From Candidatus Mediterraneibacter excrementigallinarum (lineage in GTDB: Bacteria > Bacillota > Clostridia > Lachnospirales > Lachnospiraceae), in assembly GCA_019120075.1 (NCBI GenBank), contig DWVT01000020.1:1-64000 (forward strand): a stretch of 64,000 nucleotides of DNA, written 5' to 3'. The notes under the pieces were generated by a model. The model was not told where the DNA came from. It was given only the letters and a program-made list of their open reading frames with translations, and did no database searches. Position numbers and translations under genes: made by a program. Below, one piece after another: positions 26,725 to 35,042 of this stretch (position 1 is its first letter; each line of letters begins with the position of its first letter).

Positions 26725-27147
26725 ATGGTAAACTTAATTACAGGCCCAAGAGGCAGCGGAAAAACACAGCAAATGATCGAACTTGCAAATGAGAAGGTGA
26801 AAACTTCCAACGGTAACGTAGTATTTATCAAAAAGAGCCACAAAGATACATACACGGTAGACTTTAATATCCGTGCGATCCGGATGGCTGATTATCCAGA
26901 TATCCTTACACTCGAAGAATTCGTCGGGTTTCTTTACGGCATGGTGGCAGGCAACCATGATATTGATACGATCTTTATCGACAGCGTGTTAAAACAGGCT
27001 AACATCACACTGGAAAGCCTTCCGGCATTTCTCCAGAAACTGAGCAAGATTTCCAATGAAAACAATATTGATTTCTACCTCAGCATCGGCGCTGAGAAGA
27101 AAGATATACCAGATATAGATTCTTCTGACTATAATGTGATCAGCTAG
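26725..27147 (+). CDS. Small P-loop ATP-binding protein of unknown function
   Basis: 140 residues. A Walker A motif GPRGSGKTQQM sits at residues 7-17 and a likely Walker B DTIFIDSV at about 80-87. There is no signature of a known ATPase subfamily and no membrane segment. Proteins of this kind are often labelled PilT-like in clostridial genomes, but nothing here supports a pilus role. It has a consensus promoter, AAAGGAGA ribosome binding site and its own terminator, so it is a single-gene, probably well expressed unit. Confidence 0.8.
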   Translation: MVNLITGPRGSGKTQQMIELANEKVKTSNGNVVFIKKSHKDTYTVDFNIRAIRMADYPDILTLEEFVGFLYGMVAGNHDIDTIFIDSVLKQANITLESLPAFLQKLSKISNENNIDFYLSIGAEKKDIPDIDSSDYNVIS

Positions 27148-27173
27148 ATGAAAACAGGGTCCTGCCCTAACAA

Positions 27174-27218
27174 AAAGCTGCCGGTTTCAGCATTCTTTGC
27201 TGAAACCGGCAGCTTTTA
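27174..27218. terminator. Strong bidirectional terminator
   Basis: A 20-bp perfect stem (AAAAGCTGCCGGTTTCAGCA and its complement) with a 5-base loop lies between the convergent P-loop gene and the 549-residue membrane protein gene, with A/T runs on both sides. Confidence 0.9.
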
Positions 27219-27247
27219 ACTTTTTATTCTCTTTTTTCTGACACACG

Positions 27248-28897
27248 TCACTGCTCTTCCATACCGTCATCGCCGGTGCCGTTCTCGGATTTCCCGACAC
27301 CGTTCAGAGACAGGACCGTGTTGCTCTGATTTCCTTCTTTGTATTCGATCGTCACTTCATCCCCGACGTCAAACCGGATAATGTCAATAAAATCCACGAC
27401 CGGAATATCAAAAATCTCATCAGATCCATCCAGCATGATATAGTAATGAGAATTTCCCTCAATGACCCCCTGCGCGATCTTCGTGATCGGCGCTGTAACA
27501 GTACGGATCTCTCTCGTATCCTCCGCGGTCTCTTTTATACCATTCTCATACATCAGATCCGTATAGGCTTCCTCACACTTGCTGACCGTATCTCCGGTTG
27601 CAACGATCTGATATTTCTGAACATTGACCATGGCGTACATCTTCACAAGTCCCGCATCGTCTTTCAGAGCGATAAAATACGTTGGTTCCCCGGAAATATT
27701 TAAAAGCAGCGGGAACGTGGCAGTATAATGAAGATTCTGCACCTGCCCTTCCGCTGAAGACATGGCCGAAGCTTCTGTGGCGCCTTCCACCTCGTAAAAC
27801 CTTGTCTCCATTGTTCTCTGGTTCATGAGCACAAATCCTACATTGGACTGATCACCACTCACTGACGTCACGCCCGTATAGACCCAGACATCGTCATCGA
27901 TCGCCAGATAATTATACCCTTCCGTTGTCTCCAGACAGTCCTTCTGGCCCAGTACGCTGTTGAGGAATCCATGTTTCAGCGTCCCGTAATAATCATAGAG
28001 CTGCACAAGAAGATCCGCGGAATAAGCTCTGTCGATCCACTGGGGCGCATCCTCTACGGCATAGTCCTGTGTTTCGCCTGTGATCGCATTACACAGCACC
28101 ACTCTTCCGATAGTGACTCCGCCAAAGAGCCCGATATTGTACTTTCTTACCGGACAGATCCAGTAGGGCACTCCTTCCTCATCCACCTCAAAGCTCAGGT
28201 CGTTAAAAATATAGGTCGGATATCGAAATCTAAGATGCCGGTAGATGTTCCGGTTAAAATGATCGCTGGCGGTATATTTCATCCCGTTATCCAGCTTCAC
28301 CAGCTCAGTATCCTGCGTCGCCATATCGATCATAATGTAGGCGGGTATTCCCTCACTCTGATTGGTAAACCACTTGATCAGGCTGGCATATCTTAAAGGT
28401 GATACACGGACCGGCCGGTCATTATAATTGATCTGGGAGTAAAGTCCATCCACCTCAAACTGTGACACCATATCAACCATGCTCCCCATCTTCCTGTTTC
28501 CCAGAAGGGTTGCTGAATCACGGTCGAGGAGAGGGATCTGATCAAAGGACAGCTCCTCGATATCTGTCGTAAACTCTCCGTTTTCCACAGTCATAAGCTG
28601 CTGATATTTTTTTGCGTTGACGACCGGGGACGAAAGCAGGGTCCCCGCGAGATAAACTATGACCACTGCCGCCAGAAGTCCAAGGATCACTTTCAGTCCT
28701 TTTGACTCCTTCAGCTCATACCTGTCCAGATTCTTTTTACGTACAAAGAGCAGCCCGGCCAGAATGATCAGGATGATAAGAAACACCCAGAACTCCGTCG
28801 CATGGATATTGATCGCCGGCAGCGCCGTATAGTAATAAATTCCCAGCACAAGGATCACCAGGACTGCAATAAGAAGTTTTGTCTTAATCTTTTTCAT
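27248..28897 (-). CDS. Membrane-anchored protein of unknown function (549 residues)
   Basis: The first 95 residues carry three hydrophobic segments (about 8-26, 35-52 and 69-88). The remainder is a large, soluble-looking region that probably faces outward. I recognise no catalytic motif. The N-terminus is Lys-rich, without a cleavage site. A short acidic tail ends the protein (GTGDDGMEEQ). It lies downstream of trkH and trkA on the same strand, 133 bases after trkH, with a hairpin in the gap. Frequent conservation beside potassium or envelope genes could hint at a role, but I do not assign one. Confidence 0.7.
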   Translation of the reverse strand: MKKIKTKLLIAVLVILVLGIYYYTALPAINIHATEFWVFLIILIILAGLLFVRKKNLDRYELKESKGLKVILGLLAAVVIVYLAGTLLSSPVVNAKKYQQLMTVENGEFTTDIEELSFDQIPLLDRDSATLLGNRKMGSMVDMVSQFEVDGLYSQINYNDRPVRVSPLRYASLIKWFTNQSEGIPAYIMIDMATQDTELVKLDNGMKYTASDHFNRNIYRHLRFRYPTYIFNDLSFEVDEEGVPYWICPVRKYNIGLFGGVTIGRVVLCNAITGETQDYAVEDAPQWIDRAYSADLLVQLYDYYGTLKHGFLNSVLGQKDCLETTEGYNYLAIDDDVWVYTGVTSVSGDQSNVGFVLMNQRTMETRFYEVEGATEASAMSSAEGQVQNLHYTATFPLLLNISGEPTYFIALKDDAGLVKMYAMVNVQKYQIVATGDTVSKCEEAYTDLMYENGIKETAEDTREIRTVTAPITKIAQGVIEGNSHYYIMLDGSDEIFDIPVVDFIDIIRFDVGDEVTIEYKEGNQSNTVLSLNGVGKSENGTGDDGMEEQ

Positions 28898-28919
28898 TCA
28901 TTTCCCCTTTCTTTCAAGA

Positions 28920-28945
28920 ATACCCTGCAATCGCTCGCAGGGTAT
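28920..28945. terminator. Hairpin between trkH and the membrane protein gene
   Basis: ATACCCTGC and GCAGGGTAT (9-bp perfect stem, 8-base loop). No U-run follows on the minus strand, so it may be a processing or attenuation hairpin rather than a full terminator. A second short inverted repeat (CCCGG/CCGGG) lies nearby at about 28960-28975. Confidence 0.45.
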
Positions 28946-29030
28946 CTTCAGTATCTCCCCGGCGGTATATCCGGGAAGGCATCCTATTCAGTTATAAATG
29001 TATCTGTCCGGCCTGAAGCATGATACATCC

Positions 29031-30476
29031 TCAGAACCTCCTGCGCCACAGATCCGGTGAAAACATCAGAAGGTAAGGGATGATCTCAAGACGTCCCACC
29101 AGCATGTCAAAGCTGAAAACAATCTTGGACAGGGGCGAAAACATATGGAAGTTTTCCACCGGCCCGACTTTTGAGATTCCCGGCCCCACATTGTTTATTG
29201 TTGTCAGAACACCGCTGAAAGATGTGGCAAAATCAAAATTATCTATAGATACAATGAGTACGGATGCAGCCAGTATAAATACATATGCAGCAAAATACAC
29301 ATTGATACCCCGGAGCGTATCCGCTCCCACTCTCTTTCCGTTCAGCTTGATCACTGTCACCGCATTGGGATGGAGGATCTTTTTGATCTCCTGCCGGATT
29401 GATTTGCAAAGAACCACAAATCTGCACACCTTGATACCGCCTCCGGTAGATCCGGCACAGGCACCGATGAACATGATCGTCAAAAGGACTGCCTTAGACA
29501 ATTCCGGCCACAGTTCATAATCCGCCGTATAGAAACCTGTCGTCGTGATCACAGATGCGACCTGGAACGACGCATAGCGGAATGCATGAAGTACATTTCC
29601 GTATATGTTCAGTATATTAACAGTGATTACAGCGATGGATGCCGCGATGACTCCGAGATACGCCCTCAGTTCTTCGTTTTTCAGAACGCTCTTCCAGTCC
29701 TTCATCAGGAGCAGGAAATACAGGTTGAAGTTGACTCCGAACAGGATCATAAACACGGTGATCACACCGTCTATGTACGCGCTGTCATAGAAGCTTACGC
29801 TTGCATTCCTGTTTGAAAAGCCTCCTGTTCCGGCCGTACTGAATGAATGAACCAGCGCATCGTACAGATTCATCCCGCCAAACATGAGCAGGATAACTTC
29901 CACTGCCGTCAGTGCGAAATACATCCCGTAAAGGATCTTTGCCGTCTCCCTCGCCTTTGGCACCAGTTTATCCGCCTCCGGCCCAGGCATCTCCGCCCTC
30001 ATCAGAGGCATGGAATTCTCATCGTCAAGGGACGTGATCATCATGACAAAAACGAGCACTCCCATTCCGCCGATCCAGTGTGTAAGGCACCGCCAGAAAT
30101 TGATCCCCATCGGAAGGCTCTCGATATCCTGAAGGATCGTGGACCCCGTTGTAGTAAATCCTGATACCGTCTCAAAAAACGCATCAATATAGTTCGGGAT
30201 ACTCCCGGTGATATAAAAGGGCAGCGCTCCGAAAAGGGACCACAGGATCCATGCCAGTCCGACGATCACAAAGCCTTCCTTTCCGTAGATCTTGGTATTC
30301 TTCGGTCTTTTTCTTCCCAGGATCAGAAAGATAATTCCCAGCACTGCTCCCACGATCAGGAAGGAAAATCCGCTCTTCTCCCCGTAAATGAGGGAGACGA
30401 GGGCAGGGATCAGAAGGACAGCTCCTTCCACCCCCAGCATTTTCCCCAAAATATAAACTGTCATTTTCTTATTCAT
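29031..30476 (-). CDS. trkH: Potassium uptake protein TrkH (KtrB-like)
   Basis: 481 residues with about ten hydrophobic segments and the four pore-loop motifs of the Trk/Ktr/HKT superfamily: SGFTTTGSTI, STAGTGGFSNRNAS, VITTTGFYTADY, and INNVGPGIS. It is the potassium-conducting subunit in the membrane. It lies 10 bases after trkA, whose product is the regulatory NAD-binding subunit. A second TrkA/TrkH pair occurs at 63061-64000. Confidence 0.95.
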   Translation of the reverse strand: MNKKMTVYILGKMLGVEGAVLLIPALVSLIYGEKSGFSFLIVGAVLGIIFLILGRKRPKNTKIYGKEGFVIVGLAWILWSLFGALPFYITGSIPNYIDAFFETVSGFTTTGSTILQDIESLPMGINFWRCLTHWIGGMGVLVFVMMITSLDDENSMPLMRAEMPGPEADKLVPKARETAKILYGMYFALTAVEVILLMFGGMNLYDALVHSFSTAGTGGFSNRNASVSFYDSAYIDGVITVFMILFGVNFNLYFLLLMKDWKSVLKNEELRAYLGVIAASIAVITVNILNIYGNVLHAFRYASFQVASVITTTGFYTADYELWPELSKAVLLTIMFIGACAGSTGGGIKVCRFVVLCKSIRQEIKKILHPNAVTVIKLNGKRVGADTLRGINVYFAAYVFILAASVLIVSIDNFDFATSFSGVLTTINNVGPGISKVGPVENFHMFSPLSKIVFSFDMLVGRLEIIPYLLMFSPDLWRRRF

Positions 30477-30486
30477 TTTTCTGCAC

Positions 30487-31845
30487 CTACACCAGTATGT
30501 CTTCCAAATCTTCTATTCCCTTTTCCATCGTGACAACGATCACACTGTCGCCCACCTGCATATAATCATCTCCGCCAGGGATGATGATCTGGTGTTTTCT
30601 GGCGATACATGCGATCAGGTTGTTTGACTTCAGGGACAGATCCTTCAGCGGGATCCCCGTGTATCGTGTTTCCGACTTGATGATGAACTCCAGTGCTTCC
30701 ACCTGCTCATCCACCAGCTGATACATGGTCTCTATATTGGCGCTTGCCTGAGAATTTTTTCTTGCCCTCACATAACTGAGGATTGCGTCTGCCGTTGCCG
30801 TCTTCGCGGAAACAATACTGTCAATCCCGAAATCTTCCACCATGCGGGCGCGCCTGTCCTCATTGACCTTTGTTATGATCTTGTCGATTCCCTGACTCTT
30901 CGCAAAGAGCGCAGTAATGATATTTTCCTCGTCCATTCCGGTCAGAGCCACAAACGCATCTGCCTCGTCCACGCCCTCTTCGATGAGCAGGTCATGATCC
31001 GTCGCATCGCCGTTGATGATCGTAGCCTTCGGAAGGAGTTCGCACAGCTCCTCGCATCGCGCCTCATCTCTCTCAATGATCTTCACCTGCATCCCCAGAG
31101 AACAAAGCTGAACAGAAAGATAATAGGCAACCCTTCCGCCTCCGCAGATAATGACTTTTCTGATCTTATCCTTGTGTTTTCCGAGGACCTTGAAGAACAG
31201 CTCCACTTCTCTGTGTGAAGCGGCGATATGTAAGCGGTCACCTTCCCGTATCACATAATCTCCATCCGGAATAAGGACCTCATCGCAGTGCTCCACCGCA
31301 CAGACAAGAATCTTGATCTGGAATCTGTTGTACATATCAGCAAGAGACATTCCTACAAGCTGGCTGTCTTTTATGATCGGAAATTCGATCAGTTCCACTC
31401 TTCCCTTTACAAATGTCTCGATCTTGCTCGCATCCGGAAACAGCAGCAGCCTGCTGATCTCATCCGCCACGATCAGTTCCGGATTAACCGCCATGCTCAG
31501 ATGAAGGTCTTCCTTCAGAAGACCGATCTGGTGGTAGTAGACCGGATTTCTCACCCGGGCGATCGTATGTCTCGCCCCCAGCCGCCTGGCGATCAGACAG
31601 CTCAGCATGTTGCACTCGTCAGCTGACGTACAGGCGATCACAAGATCCGCGTGGGGAACATCCGCCTGCTTCTGCACATCCGCGCTCGCACCGTCTCCGG
31701 TCACACATGCAATATCCAGCCGGTCCACGGCAAAGCGCATCTTCTTTTCATTATTATCGATCATCACTACATCATAGTTCTCGACGGAAAGCTGTTTTGC
31801 AAGTTTGTATCCCACTTTTCCGTTCCCAATAATAACAATTTTCAT
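30487..31845 (-). CDS. trkA: Trk system potassium uptake regulatory subunit TrkA
   Basis: 452 residues with duplicated layout: two Rossmann TrkA-N domains (KIVIIGNGKVGYKLAKQL at the start and VIICGGGRVAYYLSVQL at about 225) each followed by a TrkA-C domain (GMSLADMYNRFQIKIL and GIPLKDLSLKSNNLIACI). The four-domain form is typical of the Trk system rather than the shorter KtrA. It binds nucleotide at the membrane and gates TrkH. Its promoter is at 31903-31931. Confidence 0.95.
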   Translation of the reverse strand: MKIVIIGNGKVGYKLAKQLSVENYDVVMIDNNEKKMRFAVDRLDIACVTGDGASADVQKQADVPHADLVIACTSADECNMLSCLIARRLGARHTIARVRNPVYYHQIGLLKEDLHLSMAVNPELIVADEISRLLLFPDASKIETFVKGRVELIEFPIIKDSQLVGMSLADMYNRFQIKILVCAVEHCDEVLIPDGDYVIREGDRLHIAASHREVELFFKVLGKHKDKIRKVIICGGGRVAYYLSVQLCSLGMQVKIIERDEARCEELCELLPKATIINGDATDHDLLIEEGVDEADAFVALTGMDEENIITALFAKSQGIDKIITKVNEDRRARMVEDFGIDSIVSAKTATADAILSYVRARKNSQASANIETMYQLVDEQVEALEFIIKSETRYTGIPLKDLSLKSNNLIACIARKHQIIIPGGDDYMQVGDSVIVVTMEKGIEDLEDILV

Positions 31846-31902
31846 TTTCTTTTCCCTCTGTAAAATTATTATTGAAAATCCTCCTGCTTACGCAGCAGAG
31901 CA

Positions 31903-31931
31903 ATTATAGCACCTTTAATTCTAAAGTACAA
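31903..31931 (-). promoter_or_regulatory. Promoter of trkA-trkH
   Basis: TTGTAC (31926-31931) and consensus TATAAT (31903-31908) on the minus strand with a 17-base spacer, about 60 bases before the trkA start. Confidence 0.75.
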
Positions 31932-31959
31932 TAATCTTAGCGCTTTCTTTACACTGGGG

Positions 31960-32247
31960 AAATCTGGCGGGGTGAGAGAGAGTTTCTGCAGGCGGTTCTG
32001 CCGTCAGGAGGGATTTTCTGCGCCAGGAGGATAGGGGGTCCGCCGGAGGTGTGTGTCGCCTGCGGACCCGCTCCCGCTCGGAAAACAACGCAGCGGTACG
32101 TAGGCGCGCAAAGGACGCGCGCCAAGTGCCGGCGTTGTTTTACGGTCCTTGGCTGACACACACCTCCGGCTGCTGTATTCCCTGCGCTGACAGATCCGAA
32201 GACGGCAGGGACGCGCGGGGAAGGTTTTCTCTCACTCCGACAGATTT
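31960..32247 (-). repeat. Structured palindromic element, copy A (core 32043-32169, minus orientation)
   Basis: This is the largest of five related elements. The core, read on the minus strand, opens with CCGGAGGTGTGTGTC, which pairs perfectly with GACACACACCTCCGG at the other end. Inside are a middle stem AAAACAACG/CGTTGTTTT, an apical stem GGCGCGC/GCGCGCC around the shared GTCCTTT loop, and a side hairpin with GC-GGGA-GC. Beyond the core, AAATCTGGCGG-GTGAGAGA at 31960-31980 is mirrored at 32228-32247, and TGCCGTC pairs with GACGGCA further in, so the palindrome spans almost 290 bases. It lies upstream of the trkA promoter. It contains only chance reading frames. Confidence 0.85.
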
Positions 32248-32262
32248 TTTTAGGGGGCGGTA

Positions 32263-32293
32263 GGGAGGACGCGCCCGGGCGGGCGCTGCTCCC
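32263..32293. repeat. GC-rich hairpin next to element A
   Basis: GGGAG and CTCCC enclose GCGCCC-GGGC-GGGCGC, a compact stem in the gene-free stretch 31846-32701. No T-run follows. Its role is unknown. Confidence 0.5.
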
Positions 32294-32417
32294 TGGGGAA
32301 TGAGAAAACAGAGAGAGGAACTGCAAAAAGGGAACGGGATTTTCGTGACCGCCGTCCGGGGATCGCCAAGGCTCCCCCTGATTTAATAAGTGAGTACATT
32401 AAAAAAGTGAGTGTGTC

Positions 32418-32496
32418 AAAAAAAAGAGCGCACCAAAAGCGGGAGCGTTTCTGGCTGCATGAGTTTTTACCTCATACGGCCGGAATCGTTCCCGCT
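32418..32496 (-). terminator. Branched hairpin with T-run, probable terminator downstream of the EF-G-like gene
   Basis: AGCGGGAACG (32487-32496) pairs with the CGCTCCCGCT strand (32438-32447) with one G-U, and encloses smaller stems (ATGAG/CTCAT and GGC/GCC). On the minus strand it is followed about 12 bases later by eight consecutive T. It lies beyond element B, about 200 bases after the EF-G-like stop codon. Confidence 0.55.
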
Positions 32497-32517
32497 TCTC
32501 CTCACTTCATATTTCTG

Positions 32518-32701
32518 GAAATTGCCGGGGAAGGGATCTGCCCAACCGGGTGTGTATACTGATCGAAGGCTGTAGAACAGCGCCGGCACTTAGAACGCGT
32601 CCTTTACGCTCTTATGTGTCCGCTGCGCTGTTCTCCAGGCGCAAGCGTGCCTGCGATCAGTATATACACCCGGCGGACGCATCCCTCTCCCCGCCAGTTT
32701 C
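32518..32701 (+). repeat. Structured palindromic element, copy B (core 32546-32673)
   Basis: The outer stem CCGGGTGTGTATACTGATCG pairs over 20 positions (one G-U) with the strand at 32654-32673. The middle stem is AGAACAGCG/CGCTGTTCT (32574-32582 and 32626-32634), the apical stem is AGAACGCG/ACGCTCT-like, and the side hairpin is GC-GCAA-GC. The flanks GAAATTGCCGGGGA and TCCCCGCCAGTTTC extend the palindrome. The right end stops one base before the stop codon (32702-32704) of the minus-strand EF-G-like gene. Copies A and B are the only two in one intergenic region, in opposite orientation. Confidence 0.88.
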
Positions 32702-34777
32702 TTAATTCTCCTCTGCTCTCGCCGCGATTTCTTTCTCCTGTACATCAGACGGTGCCTGCTCATAGCGCGCAAACGTATACTCATAGGTTCCCCGTCCGCC
32801 TGTCATGGAGCGCAGTGTAGTACAGTATCCGAACAGACCTGTCATCGGAATGTCCGCCTCGATCACCTGTTTTCCTCCCGCGATCGGATTCATGCCCAGC
32901 ACACGTCCGCGCCGCTTATTAAGATCTCCCATCACATCCCCGGTATAATCGTCCGGAACTGTGACCTTAAGAGAAGCGATAGGCTCAAGAAGTACCGGAG
33001 AAGCCTCCATAAACCCTTTCTTGAATGCCTGGATCGTAGCAGTCTTGAATGCCATCTCAGAAGAATCCACCGGATGATAGGATCCATCGTACAGGATCGC
33101 CTTTACGCCGACTACCGGATATCCGGCGAGAGGCCCCTTCACAACGGATTCCTGAAGTCCTTTTTCCACAGCCGGGAAATAGTTCTTTGGAACCGCACCG
33201 CCGACAACGCACTCTTCAAATACATACGGCGTCTCCAGATTCCCGGACGGCTCGAATTTCATCTTGACATGACCATACTGTCCGTGTCCTCCGGTCTGTT
33301 TCTTATACTTCATATCCACGTCTGAATTCTTGCGGATAGTCTCACGGAACGCCACCTTCGGTGTGGACAGTGTGATCTCCACTTTATATCTGGCTGCCAG
33401 CTTGCTGGCTGTGATCTCAAGATGCTGATCTCCCATACCATACAGGAGACTCTGTCTGTTCTCACTGTCATTTACCACTTTCAGCGTGACATCTTCCGCA
33501 GTCATCCTAGCGAGTGCCTGAGAAACCTTGTCCTCATCACCTTTCTTGTTGACCGTGTATTTCATATATGTATATGGCACAGAATAGTCTGTCTTCGCAT
33601 AAGTCACCTGAGTCGCCTTGGTGGACAGCGTATCGCCGGTACGTGTGTTGGAAAGCTTGGCGATGGCACCAATATCACCCGCAAACAGTTCGGAAACCTC
33701 TGAAGGCTTGTTTCCGCACATGGTATACAGTTTGCCCGGCTTCTCCTCTGATTCGGTATTTGTATTGTAGAGTACATCATCCCCTTTGAGCACACCGGAG
33801 CATACCTTTATAAAGGAATATTTTCCGATGAACGGATCCACCATCGTCTTAAACACATATGCGCTCTTTGCCTTTGAGAAGTCATAGTTTGCTTCAAAAA
33901 TATCATTTGTCGTGCGGTTGATTCCCGCGCAGCTCCTCTTGTCCGGGCTCGGGAAGAATCTCACGATATCTGACAGAAGGTTTGCAACACCCTGTGCCTG
34001 GATATTAGAACCCATTGCCACCGGAACGATATCTCCGTCCATAACCTCTGTACGCATCGCCGCGCGGATTTCTTCGATAGAGAATTCCTCGCCGTTAAAG
34101 TAACGTTCCATGAACTCCTCGCTTGTCTCCGCAACAGCTTCCATCAGTGAATCTCTCAGGATCTCCAGATTCGGTTTACAGTAATCCGGGATCTCGCACT
34201 CTTCTCTCTGTCCGATCCCTGTGTATCTTCTTCCCGCGTTCTTAATGACATTGATGTATCCGACAAGCTTCTCATTCTCACGGATTGGCTGGAAATGAGG
34301 CGCGATCTTCTTGCCGTATCTCGCGGTCAGGTCCTCCACTACCTGGCGGAAACTTGCATCGTCCACGTCCATCTCTGTGACATATACCATTCTCGGAAGA
34401 TTGTATTTGTCGCAGAGTTCCCATGCTTTCTCTGTTCCCACCTGTACGCCGGCCTTACCGGAAACCACGATGACTGCAGCGTCCGCAGCGCTCACCGCTT
34501 CCTCCACCTCACCGACGAAATCAAAGTATCCCGGGGTATCCAGTATATTGATCTTTGCTTTCTCCCACTCAATAGGGATCAGGCTTGTGCTGATTGAAAA
34601 TCCACGTTTCTGCTCCTCTTTATCAAAATCGCTGACCGTATTAGATTCCGAAATCTTTCCCATACGGTTTGTAGCCCCCGATACATACAGCATCGCCTCG
34701 ACAAGACTCGTCTTGCCGCTTCCGCCGTGTCCGAGCAGGACCACGTTCCTAATTTCGTCTGTTCTGTAAACCTTCAT
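32702..34777 (-). CDS. Elongation factor G-like GTPase (second EF-G type)
   Basis: 691 residues from the ATG at 34775-34777 (AAGGAGG upstream); an in-frame ATG 19 codons earlier lacks a site. The G domain has a P-loop variant LLGHGGSGKTSLVEAM, then DTPGYFDFVGEV and the VTEMDVDD specificity region, and EF-G domains II-V follow with GGHGQYGHVKMKFEP and RRGRVLGM. The GHGGSGKT loop marks the EF-G-like group found beside, not instead of, canonical FusA (GHIDAGKT), so its role could be in ribosome recycling, stress or regulation. It stands alone, with its own promoter and element B directly behind its stop codon. Confidence 0.9.
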   Translation of the reverse strand: MKVYRTDEIRNVVLLGHGGSGKTSLVEAMLYVSGATNRMGKISESNTVSDFDKEEQKRGFSISTSLIPIEWEKAKINILDTPGYFDFVGEVEEAVSAADAAVIVVSGKAGVQVGTEKAWELCDKYNLPRMVYVTEMDVDDASFRQVVEDLTARYGKKIAPHFQPIRENEKLVGYINVIKNAGRRYTGIGQREECEIPDYCKPNLEILRDSLMEAVAETSEEFMERYFNGEEFSIEEIRAAMRTEVMDGDIVPVAMGSNIQAQGVANLLSDIVRFFPSPDKRSCAGINRTTNDIFEANYDFSKAKSAYVFKTMVDPFIGKYSFIKVCSGVLKGDDVLYNTNTESEEKPGKLYTMCGNKPSEVSELFAGDIGAIAKLSNTRTGDTLSTKATQVTYAKTDYSVPYTYMKYTVNKKGDEDKVSQALARMTAEDVTLKVVNDSENRQSLLYGMGDQHLEITASKLAARYKVEITLSTPKVAFRETIRKNSDVDMKYKKQTGGHGQYGHVKMKFEPSGNLETPYVFEECVVGGAVPKNYFPAVEKGLQESVVKGPLAGYPVVGVKAILYDGSYHPVDSSEMAFKTATIQAFKKGFMEASPVLLEPIASLKVTVPDDYTGDVMGDLNKRRGRVLGMNPIAGGKQVIEADIPMTGLFGYCTTLRSMTGGRGTYEYTFARYEQAPSDVQEKEIAARAEEN

Positions 34778-34845
34778 GCTGCTGCCTCCTTGTATAGTTA
34801 TTGTGCACACTCTCTTTCTTACACAGTCATGCACGCTATGGATAT

Positions 34846-34874
34846 ATTGTACTAAAACTTTGCTGTAAATACAA
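34846..34874 (-). promoter_or_regulatory. Promoter of the EF-G-like gene
   Basis: TTGTAT (34869-34874) and TACAAT (34846-34851) on the minus strand, 17-base spacer. Confidence 0.65.
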
Positions 34875-34908
34875 CTATTTTATTCATTTTTCACATATTC
34901 AGAAAGAG

Positions 34909-34937
34909 TTTACTTTTATAGAGCAACGTGTTAAAAT
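34909..34937 (+). promoter_or_regulatory. Promoter of tyrA-aroA
   Basis: TTTACT (34909-34914) and TAAAAT (34932-34937) with a 17-base spacer, about 105 bases before tyrA. The leader has no T-box or riboswitch that I can recognise. Confidence 0.65.
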
Positions 34938-35042
34938 GTTTCTATGTGTGCAGTTCCATGCTTCTGACAGTTCCGGCGCTCTTTTGCGCAGGGACAGGGC
35001 ATGTACACAGATCATATAAAATAATGAAAGGATCATACATCT

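Noticed and set aside
32051..32784. Short open frames of 62-125 codons within elements A and B
   Set aside because: They lie in palindromic, GC-rich DNA, have no good start sites, and encode Arg/Ser/Pro-rich strings. The structure, not coding, explains the sequence.
34938..35042. T-box or riboswitch in the leader of tyrA-aroA
   Set aside because: The leader is only about 100 bases, with no T-box core motif, no specifier stem and no terminator hairpin.
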